In this document: positions 6,304-12,011 of the stretch, piece after piece
Layout: each line of letters starts with the position of its first letter
Numbering within the stretch: position 1 is the stretch's first letter
Assembly: GCA_937998635.1 (NCBI GenBank)
Contig: CALLDA010000009.1
Span: 1 to 12,011, forward strand
Direction of reading: 5' to 3'
Origin: an uncultured Pseudomonadales bacterium
GTDB taxonomy: Bacteria > Pseudomonadota > Gammaproteobacteria > Pseudomonadales > Porticoccaceae
Length of the DNA stretch: 12,011 nt
The notes under the pieces: generated by a model
Told to the model about the DNA's origin: nothing
What the model saw: only the letters and a program-made list of their open reading frames with translations
Databases searched by the model: none
Translations under genes and position numbers: made by a program

Positions 6304-6379
6304 GTGGCTGTAGCTCAGTTGGTAGAGTCCAGGATTGTGATTCCTGTTGTCGCGGGTTCGAGCCCCGTCAGCCACCCCA
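6304..6379 (+). tRNA. tRNA-His (anticodon GTG)
   Basis: Acceptor arms GTGGCTG and CAGCCAC, discriminator C and encoded CCA. The extra G at -1 typical of tRNA-His is present at 6303. The anticodon stem CAGGA/TCCTG holds TTGTGAT with anticodon GTG at 6337-6339. It is the last tRNA of the cluster; a tRNA-Leu often follows in related bacteria but none is seen in the 100 bases before the terminator. Confidence 0.97.
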
Positions 6380-6480
6380 GTTAAATCAATAAGTTACGCT
6401 GTATTTGCAATGTGTTAAATAGTGCAGAGCTAATATAAAACTAATACAAATACTGTGTCGAACTAAACGGCACTTACAAT

Positions 6481-6510
6481 AAAAAAGCTCCGGTATTCTG
6501 GAGCTTTTTT
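6481..6510. terminator. Bidirectional rho-independent terminator
   Basis: AAAAAAGCTCCGG, loop TATT, and CTGGAGCTTTTTT form a stem with a seven-pair GC-containing core (one G-T pair) flanked by six A and six T. It can stop the tRNA transcript from the left and the converging SDR gene from the right. Confidence 0.9.
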
Positions 6511-6537
6511 ACGCCATCGTTTTTTTAGTCAATAAAA

Positions 6538-7365
6538 CTAACTGGCTGACGAGGGACGATACACTCGAATCGGGTGATAGGACTTCTGATACTTGGGCTG
6601 TCTGGCCCAATGAATCCCGGCGGCAGTACCGCCATCGACAGCAATCGCCTGACCAGTGACAAAGCCAGAGCGATCCCCCGCTAACCAGCAAGCCATCTGG
6701 GCAATGTCGTCGGGCTGACCGGTGCGAGGAATTGCCTGCATGATTTTTAAATCCATAGCACCTGCTTTATCGTCTTTGCCTACGGTATTGGTTGATAGTG
6801 GCGTTTCGATAAAGCCGGGACAGATGGCATTAACCCGAATGTTGTTTTCACCAACTTCCAGGGCCACTGATTTGGTCAAATGCACTACCGCAGCTTTGGC
6901 TACTGAATAGAGGTGAGGCGTGTGTCCGCAAATCAGCGCGGCAACGCTGGCGGTATTGATTAAGCTGCCGCCGCCCTGTTTTTTCATCACGGGGATGGCG
7001 TGTTTCATCCCGAGGAATACGCCTTTGACCAGGACATTCATGGTGATGTCGTAGTCCTCAACCGGGGTGTCTTCCAGGGGGCCAATCGCGCCGCCGAAAC
7101 CGGCATTGTTGAATACGCAATCGAGCCTGCCCCATTCGCTGCCTGCTCTGTCTATAGCGGCTTTAACCTGATCTTCGATGGTGACATCGGTCTTGATGTA
7201 AACCGCTGAGCCTTTTAGGGAGTCTGCCAGGGCCTGGCCTTTTTCCTCCTGCATATCGGCGATCACGATCCGTGCGCCTTCCTCAATAAAGCGCTTTACG
7301 GTGCCTTCACCGATGCCGCTTGCGCCGCCAGTGATGACTGCGACTTTTCCGTCAAGTTCTGCCAT
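6538..7365 (-). CDS. Short-chain dehydrogenase/reductase (SDR)
   Basis: A 275-residue classical SDR oxidoreductase. The cofactor motif TGGASGIG lies at 12-19, and Asp37 at the end of the second beta strand points to NAD rather than NADP. NNAG is at 86-89, and the catalytic residues are N110, S140, Y153 and K157 (YSVAK). The PG motif in ICPGFIETP follows. The substrate cannot be named; alcohols, 3-hydroxyacyl compounds and steroids are all common. About 25 residues follow the usual SDR end (VDGGTAAG), a basic, aromatic-rich tail that may close the active site or serve the oligomer. ATG at 7365 has AGGA seven bases upstream. It ends next to the shared terminator at 6481-6510 and is divergent from the esterase gene. 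Confidence 0.92.
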   Translation of the reverse strand: MAELDGKVAVITGGASGIGEGTVKRFIEEGARIVIADMQEEKGQALADSLKGSAVYIKTDVTIEDQVKAAIDRAGSEWGRLDCVFNNAGFGGAIGPLEDTPVEDYDITMNVLVKGVFLGMKHAIPVMKKQGGGSLINTASVAALICGHTPHLYSVAKAAVVHLTKSVALEVGENNIRVNAICPGFIETPLSTNTVGKDDKAGAMDLKIMQAIPRTGQPDDIAQMACWLAGDRSGFVTGQAIAVDGGTAAGIHWARQPKYQKSYHPIRVYRPSSAS

Positions 7366-7456
7366 TTGATTATCCTGTGGTATTGTTTAATGAATGGGTG
7401 GGAAACATCTAAAATATTAGCAGGGCGATCAAAACAGTTTAGCGGATGAGGGTCAA

Positions 7457-7531
7457 ATGGCGGATTGGAGTCAAATGCCAGTGTGTATTTGGCTTCTTGT
7501 GCGGCTCCAGAACAATCAATTGATGTGGTGA
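7457..7531 (+). CDS. Possible 24-codon leader ORF before the esterase
   Basis: ATG 7457 has GAGGG about five bases upstream, a better ribosome site than that of the esterase. It encodes 24 residues (MADWSQMPVCIWLLVRLQNN and four more) and stops at 7531, five bases before the likely esterase ATG. That spacing would allow translational coupling. It may equally be the original N-terminus of the esterase cut off by a one-base frameshift, or chance. Confidence 0.3.
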   Translation: MADWSQMPVCIWLLVRLQNNQLMW

Positions 7532-7536
7532 AGACA

Positions 7537-8625
7537 ATGATCCCGGAAGAATATCAACATAAGCTGGATGATTTACAGCAGGGCTTGCTGGTCTGGTTGC
7601 GAGCCTTTGAGTATGAAAACGAGGAATTGGAGTTTAAAGCGGTGGCTAAGTCTCAGGCTCGTCTAAAAGACGCCGCCGGTGATTTGTTCTCCAGGGCCGC
7701 GGTTGAGTTCGCCGGGCTTATCCCACCTGATCCCTGTGCGGATCTGCATCTGACATTTTCGACGGCATTGAATTACTTTGGCGAAGCCATCGATGCTTAC
7801 CTTGCCGGAGGTGGGCCGACTTTTAGTAACTCGTTTTTACAGAGCCGCACCTTTTATGGCAAAGGTCTTGAACGGTTGTATCAGATCCGGATGGAACTAC
7901 CCATTCTCGAAGCGTTCTGGTTTACGGAAAATGCGCTAGTAAATAAGGACAAACTTGATCCCTTATTTCCCAGAGCAGAGCAGGCGGTGGGCATTATCCG
8001 CAAACCCGAAACCAGCGAGCACGCTCGTTATTCGCTCTACGTCCCCGAAAATTATGATCACGATCAGGCCTGGCCCGTCATCGTCGCCTTGCACGGTGGT
8101 TATGGCAGCGGCGAGGATTATCTGTGGGCCTGGTTGCGGCTGGCTAAAAGCAGTGGCCACATCCTTATTTCGCCAAAATCCCTGGATGTCACCTGGTCGG
8201 TACTGGAGCCGCCGGTGGATGCTGCATCTATTAAGGCCTGCATTGAGGAAGTTTGCGGAGAATATAATATTGATCACCAGCGAATATTCCTGACCGGTTT
8301 ATCCGACGGTGGAACTTACAGCTATTTAGCCGCGTTTTTATACCCTGACTTATTTACCGGTGTTGCCCCCATTGCCGGGGAGCTAAGCCAGATTGCTGAT
8401 CCGATGTTGCGCAAAAAAGCCGCTCACAATGTGCCTTTTTATGTAATTCATGGGGCGCATGATCATATTTTTCATATCAAAACGGTGCAAAGTACCTGTG
8501 GCCTGTTGGAGCATTTGGGCTATAAGCTTAAGTTTGATGAGTTGCCGGACTGGGGCCACGCCTACCCCTATAAAATAAATGAAGAAAGGGTTCTGCCCTG
8601 GTTTGAATCGCTGAGTAAGGTATAA
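7537..8625 (+). CDS. Alpha/beta-hydrolase esterase with an unrecognised N-terminal domain
   Basis: A 362-residue cytoplasmic protein. Residues from about 160 form a serine esterase of the phospholipase/carboxylesterase or PHB-depolymerase-like type: oxyanion-hole segment ALHGGYGSG, nucleophile Ser256 in GLSDGG, Asp309 in HGAHDHIF and His341 in DWGHAYP. The triad is complete and in order. Residues 1 to about 155 are mostly helical and acidic and match no domain I know; they contain LHLTFSTALNYFGEAIDAY and the aromatic ILEAFWF. The frame stays open to a TTG at 7465, but no good ribosome site serves it. I prefer ATG 7537, which follows a possible leader ORF by five bases; its own site (GTGAAG) is weak. 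A TAAAAT at 7410-7415 may be the -10. The substrate is unknown. The next gene follows after 68 bases on the same strand. Confidence 0.85.
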   Translation: MIPEEYQHKLDDLQQGLLVWLRAFEYENEELEFKAVAKSQARLKDAAGDLFSRAAVEFAGLIPPDPCADLHLTFSTALNYFGEAIDAYLAGGGPTFSNSFLQSRTFYGKGLERLYQIRMELPILEAFWFTENALVNKDKLDPLFPRAEQAVGIIRKPETSEHARYSLYVPENYDHDQAWPVIVALHGGYGSGEDYLWAWLRLAKSSGHILISPKSLDVTWSVLEPPVDAASIKACIEEVCGEYNIDHQRIFLTGLSDGGTYSYLAAFLYPDLFTGVAPIAGELSQIADPMLRKKAAHNVPFYVIHGAHDHIFHIKTVQSTCGLLEHLGYKLKFDELPDWGHAYPYKINEERVLPWFESLSKV

Positions 8626-8693
8626 ATGTTTTCATCGATGGGCCTTAGGTACAAGGTCACAAGTAGTTAGTAACAGATAACAGGTGATCAACT

Positions 8694-9200
8694 ATGTCGC
8701 TTTCTGACCTGGCTAATATGGCTGAAATACTCGGCGCGCTAACTATTGTCAGCGGTATGATCTTTGGGCTTTATCAATTATCCGAATTCCGTAAGCAGCG
8801 CACTGAGGTGATTGCCTCAGAGTTGATGAAAACTTTTTATAGCCCCGAGCTTTCCCGCGCCGTGGCCTTGATTCGTTCCTTGCCCGATAATGCGAGCGCA
8901 GAACAACTGCGTAGCCTGGGGCCGGAGGGGGAAGAGGCCGCTGTACAACTCTGCACCATTTTTGAAACCATGGGCGTGTTAGTGCATGAGAGAATTGCAA
9001 CTTATGCTCTGGTCGAGCAATTGGCAGGCGGAATGATCTGTGTGATGTATCGCAAACTGGCTGTTTGGCTAGAGACTATCCGAGAGGAGCAACAACAGCC
9101 CTCCTGGGCTGAGTGGTTTCAGTGGCTGGCGGAGCAATTATTAAAAAGTAAAGTTCAGAGCCAACCTGCCCATATTAAGTTTAAGCAATGGCGGCCCTAG
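8694..9200 (+). CDS. Membrane-anchored DUF4760-like protein
   Basis: A 168-residue protein of unknown function. Residues about 8-27 (AEILGALTIVSGMIFGLYQL) form one N-terminal membrane helix, and the rest is a soluble helical domain. The ETMGVLVHERI segment, the central LAGGMI stretch and the closing WAEWFQWLAEQL recall DUF4760 proteins, from memory only. The positively charged EFRKQR right after the helix suggests that the soluble part is cytoplasmic. AGGTGA about seven bases upstream supports ATG 8694. It may share a transcript with the esterase, 68 bases before it. It ends nine bases from the end of the converging DUF4124 gene, with no terminator between. Confidence 0.8.
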   Translation: MSLSDLANMAEILGALTIVSGMIFGLYQLSEFRKQRTEVIASELMKTFYSPELSRAVALIRSLPDNASAEQLRSLGPEGEEAAVQLCTIFETMGVLVHERIATYALVEQLAGGMICVMYRKLAVWLETIREEQQQPSWAEWFQWLAEQLLKSKVQSQPAHIKFKQWRP

Positions 9201-9209
9201 GTTTGACTG

Positions 9210-9782
9210 CTAGTTATATCGCTGTCGGTGTTTCAGGAGGGGTGAATAGGGCAGTTGCCGACGCTGTACTGACTGCCGGTTTCTCAGCTGCAAGGAACCA
9301 TTAAATCGGGACCCCCCAAAGCCAAGATTAAGACTACTTGAATGACTTCGTCGACGGTGGTTCGACGAATATGAATCGTGTTGAGAGTCTGGGTATTGAT
9401 AGAGATAGCCAGTGCGTTTGCTATAGCGGTGGTTATTGCGACGGCTATAGTGCGAGTGACTGGGGTTCGCTGCCGGGTAGTACACCACAGTATCTTTCTC
9501 CTGTTGTGCTGGTTTCCCAGCTAGCTCCCGTTGTTTTCTGTCTTCCTGTAAGCGTTTAGTCGTAGCGGCCATTCTATCCAGACGCTTGTCCAGTTCGTCG
9601 TCATCACTCTCAATGGCTGGTGTAATTTCAATAAGCTCATAGTCGAGTGTATCTTCTGGCGCTTTGTCGCTGTAGCTGACACGACCAGCTGGGTCGGTAG
9701 ATTTAAAAATCACCGTATTTGCCTGGTTGTCTGTAGTTACCAACGCGCAGGAAAGCGGTATAAGTAAATAATATGCTCGCAT
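9210..9782 (-). CDS. Secreted DUF4124-domain protein with a His/Ser/Arg/Tyr-rich tail
   Basis: A 190-residue exported protein. Residues 1-21 are a signal peptide, probably cut after NQA. Residues 22 to about 52 are a DUF4124 module (VIFKSTDPAGRVSYSDKAP), a small beta unit common in periplasmic and cell-surface proteins of gammaproteobacteria. Residues 58-97 are a charged helix that may form a short coiled coil (DELDKRLDRMAATTKRLQED). The remaining 90 residues are low-complexity, rich in Ser, His, Arg and Tyr, and are probably disordered or bind polyanions or metal. GAGG about eight to nine bases upstream supports ATG 9782. The exact function is not known for the family. Confidence 0.85.
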   Translation of the reverse strand: MRAYYLLIPLSCALVTTDNQANTVIFKSTDPAGRVSYSDKAPEDTLDYELIEITPAIESDDDELDKRLDRMAATTKRLQEDRKQRELAGKPAQQEKDTVVYYPAANPSHSHYSRRNNHRYSKRTGYLYQYPDSQHDSYSSNHRRRSHSSSLNLGFGGSRFNGSLQLRNRQSVQRRQLPYSPLLKHRQRYN

Positions 9783-10136
9783 AGCCGATACCTCGAATCG
9801 TAAATCAATACGTCCTGGACAACAGTTTTGTCTGTGAATATAAGCAAGTCGGTTAACTTAGATTGGCTCGCTTAATAATAGTTTCAAACGAGTTCTGCGA
9901 GCTTAGCACAAGCTGGATATAAGAGTTTTTCTTTGGTTTAGAATGTGAGTCAAGCCTTGTAAATTAATGGACTCACTGCTAAATTACGCGCCCCTTGAGC
10001 AGGCCGTCTATTGAAGACGCTGTGGTCAGTTATCCAGCAAGGTTATGGGAGCACAATAGTACGACCATTGTTAGTAATGCCATTAGCGATATGGATTCTA
10101 ACAGGGTAGGTTTTAGCGATGTAGGTTTAAAAATAT
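9783..10136. other. Gene-free stretch upstream of tRNA-Val
   Basis: About 350 AT-rich bases without a recognisable gene. It must contain the promoter of the DUF4124 gene (leftward) and that of tRNA-Val (rightward). A weak pair TTGTTA (about 10059) and TATGGA, 16 bases apart, may serve the tRNA. TTAGCGAT recurs shortly before the tRNA (near 10084 and 10113), each time with a GG or AGG behind it; too short to call a motif. Confidence 0.4.
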
Positions 10137-10213
10137 AGGCACGTAGCTCAGTTGGTTAGAGCACCACCTTGACATGGTGGGGGTCGGTGGTTCGAATCCA
10201 CTCGTGCCTACCA
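10137..10213 (+). tRNA. tRNA-Val (anticodon GAC)
   Basis: A 77-base tRNA with acceptor arms AGGCACG and CGTGCCT, discriminator A and encoded CCA. The anticodon stem CCACC/GGTGG holds TTGACAT with anticodon GAC at 10171-10173, reading GUC and GUU. Its position just before thrS matches a gene order that I recall from pseudomonads. Confidence 0.97.
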
Positions 10214-10222
10214 AACTTTCCT

Positions 10223-10289
10223 GGATACTTCTGTATCTGCTAGATAGCTAAATATATTGACCAAGTGGCCTTTGGTAGGGGTCACCACT
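10223..10289 (+). promoter_or_regulatory. Possible thrS leader structures
   Basis: In the 91 bases between tRNA-Val and thrS, GGATAC/GTATCT (10223-10238) can form a hairpin with a TTCT loop. Further on, ACCAA (10260-10264) can pair with TTGGT (10272-10276), and TGGT (10273-10276) can instead pair with ACCA (10284-10287), a seven-base loop. These two are mutually exclusive and end just before the AGGA ribosome site at about 10294. E. coli ThrRS represses its own mRNA through such leader hairpins, but here the stems are short and no tRNA-Thr-like anticodon loop is visible. Confidence 0.3.
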
Positions 10290-10304
10290 GAACAGGATCA
10301 AGAC

Positions 10305-12011
10305 ATGCCCGTTATCACTCTTCCGGACGGAAGCGTAAGAGCTTTCGATAAAGCCCTGACTATCCATGATGTTGCCGCCGATATCGGCCCTGGCCTGGCT
10401 AAGGCCGCGTTAGCCGGAAAGGTTGACGATGAGCTGCGTGACACCTCCTGGTTGATCGAGACAGATGTTAATCTGGCGATTATCACAGCGCGGGACGAGG
10501 ATGGATTAGAAATTATTCGTCATAGCTGTGCGCATTTGCTGGCCCAGGCGGTGAAAGAATTATTTCCCCAGGCTCAGGTAACCATCGGGCCGGTTATCGA
10601 TGATGGCTTTTACTACGATTTTGCTTTTGAACGACCTTTCACACCCGAAGACTTAAGCGCTATCGAAGACAAAATGACTGAGCTGGCAAGCGCCGATACT
10701 TCGGTGTCCCGGCAAGTGATGGAGCGTGATGAGGCAGTCGCCTATTTTAAGAACATTGGCGAGGCCTATAAAGCTGAAATCATTGCCTCTATACCGAGTG
10801 ATGAACCCCTGTCGCTATACAATCAGGGGAGCTTTACTGATCTGTGTCGTGGTCCCCATGTGCCAAGTACCGGATCTATCAAGGCGTTTAAACTGACTAA
10901 AGTGGCTGGTGCCTACTGGCGTGGTGATGCTAACAACGAAATGTTGCAGCGCATTTACGGTACTGCCTGGGCCAATAAAAAGGAATTAAAAGCCTATCTC
11001 AATCGTCTCGAAGAAGCCGAAAAGCGCGACCACCGCAAAATCGGTAAAAAGCTCGATTTATTCCACGTTCAGGAAGAGGCCCCAGGAATGGTCTTCTGGC
11101 ACCCTCGTGGCTGGACGGTTTATACCCAGATTGAACAATATATGCGTGAACATCAAGGCCGAGGGGGTTACCAGGAAATAAAAACCCCGCAGCTGGTGGA
11201 TTTTTCCCTGTGGGAACGTTCCGGCCATGCTGATAAGTTCGGTGATGATATGTTTGCGCTGCATATCGATGATCGAGACTTTGCTGTCAAGCCGATGAAT
11301 TGTCCCTGTCATGTCCAGGTTTACAATCAGGGTTTGAAAAGTTATCGGGATTTACCCCTACGCCTGGCAGAATTTGGCTCATGCCACCGTAATGAGCCAT
11401 CGGGTTCGCTGCACGGCATTATGCGGGTGCGCGGTTTTACTCAGGACGATGCTCATATCTTTTGTACCGAAGAGCAAATTCAGGACGAAGTAGCAACCTT
11501 TATCAGGTTTTTACACGATATCTACGCCGACTTTGGTTTTGAGGAAGTTATTTATCGACTTTCAACCCGTCCGGAGAAACGTGTAGGTAGCGACGAGGAG
11601 TGGGATAAAGCCGAAAAAGCCCTGGCTGAAGCGCTTGATGCGGGACAACTGCCCTGGGAATTATTGCCCGGTGAAGGGGCGTTTTACGGGCCTAAAATCG
11701 AATTTTCACTGAAAGACTGTATCGGTCGAGTTTGGCAGCTGGGCACGATACAGGTTGATTTTTCGATGCCAGGGCGGCTCGGAGCTCAATATGTTGCGGA
11801 AGATGGCTCTCGTCAGGTGCCGGTTATGTTACACCGAGCGGTACTGGGTTCGTTCGAGCGCTTTATCGGAATCTTGATCGAACAATATGAAGGTGCATTC
11901 CCGGCCTGGCTGGCACCAGAACAGGCGGTGATCCTGAATATTACCGATAAGCAGGCCGATTACTGTATTGATGTGGCAGATACCTTGCAAAACAAAGGCT
12001 TTCGGATCATA
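10305..12011 (+). CDS. thrS: Threonyl-tRNA synthetase, 3' end outside window
   Basis: Charges tRNA-Thr with threonine. The visible 569 residues lack only about 70 of the usual 640. Domains: TGS (1-61), the second additional editing domain with H73 and H77 (HSCAHLLAQAV) and DLCRGPH with C181 and H185, then the class II catalytic core. The zinc ligands that bind threonine are C333 (in MNCPCH), H384 (DDAHIF) and H510 (MLHRA). Motif 2 is seen as SCHRNEPSG and motif 3 near LGSFERFIG. The anticodon-binding domain starts at about 535 and runs off the edge. NCPCH rather than the E. coli NCPGH is the form that I recall from Pseudomonas. ATG 10305 has AGGA seven bases upstream. In related genomes infC, rpmI, rplT and pheST follow, so they are expected beyond the edge. 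Confidence 0.97.
   Translation, partial: MPVITLPDGSVRAFDKALTIHDVAADIGPGLAKAALAGKVDDELRDTSWLIETDVNLAIITARDEDGLEIIRHSCAHLLAQAVKELFPQAQVTIGPVIDDGFYYDFAFERPFTPEDLSAIEDKMTELASADTSVSRQVMERDEAVAYFKNIGEAYKAEIIASIPSDEPLSLYNQGSFTDLCRGPHVPSTGSIKAFKLTKVAGAYWRGDANNEMLQRIYGTAWANKKELKAYLNRLEEAEKRDHRKIGKKLDLFHVQEEAPGMVFWHPRGWTVYTQIEQYMREHQGRGGYQEIKTPQLVDFSLWERSGHADKFGDDMFALHIDDRDFAVKPMNCPCHVQVYNQGLKSYRDLPLRLAEFGSCHRNEPSGSLHGIMRVRGFTQDDAHIFCTEEQIQDEVATFIRFLHDIYADFGFEEVIYRLSTRPEKRVGSDEEWDKAEKALAEALDAGQLPWELLPGEGAFYGPKIEFSLKDCIGRVWQLGTIQVDFSMPGRLGAQYVAEDGSRQVPVMLHRAVLGSFERFIGILIEQYEGAFPAWLAPEQAVILNITDKQADYCIDVADTLQNKGFRII

Noticed and set aside
7465..7536. Upstream TTG start for the esterase, giving a lipobox-like LASC near the N-terminus
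   Set aside because: The segment has no basic head or long hydrophobic core, there is no well-placed ribosome site for the TTG, and the enzyme otherwise looks cytoplasmic.
7963..8277. 104-codon minus-strand ORF inside the esterase
   Set aside because: It lies wholly within a well-supported gene with an intact catalytic triad and shows no motif or start signal.

Overview
The window looks like a chromosomal segment of a free-living gammaproteobacterium, most similar in feel to Pseudomonas and its marine relatives. This rests on a threonyl-tRNA synthetase with pseudomonad-like motifs preceded by tRNA-Val(GAC), a folD gene divergent from a Pro-Arg-His tRNA cluster, and E. coli-like sigma70 and Shine-Dalgarno signals. 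I see no transposase, integrase, phage gene, CRISPR array or defence system, and nothing I would call a new multi-gene system. The assignment to this group is inference from remembered gene order and motif similarity.

Layout, left to right. 2-1501 (+) is the 3' part of a fusion gene: the end of an FAD-dependent oxidoreductase joined to selenide, water dikinase (SelD). After a gene-free stretch, 1931-2389 (+) encodes a Nudix hydrolase. 2390-3000 holds short repeats, an AT-rich hairpin and a decayed ArsP_1-family permease (2686-2991). On the minus strand follow a 36-residue single-span membrane protein (3009-3119), a glycerophosphodiester phosphodiesterase (3272-4015), a RibA-type GTP cyclohydrolase II (4039-4830, GTG start inside a perfect palindrome) and FolD (4902-5756). 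FolD, RibA and the phosphodiesterase may form one unit transcribed leftwards.

Divergent from folD is a strong stable-RNA-type promoter driving tRNA-Pro(TGG), tRNA-Arg(TCT) and tRNA-His(GTG), ending at a good bidirectional terminator (6481-6510). An SDR dehydrogenase (6538-7365, -) converges on that terminator. Divergent from it are an alpha/beta-hydrolase esterase with an unrecognised N-terminal domain (7537-8625, +), preceded by a possible 24-codon leader ORF, and a membrane-anchored DUF4760-like protein (8694-9200, +). A secreted DUF4124 protein (9210-9782, -) converges on the latter with a 9-base gap. After about 350 gene-free bases come tRNA-Val(GAC) and thrS (10305 to the window edge, +).

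The recognisable functions are mainly housekeeping: selenophosphate supply, folate one-carbon metabolism, riboflavin synthesis, lipid headgroup turnover and translation. The points most worth a second look are the SelD fusion, the frameshifted permease remnant, the very small membrane protein, the leader ORF and new domain of the esterase, and the palindrome over the ribA start.
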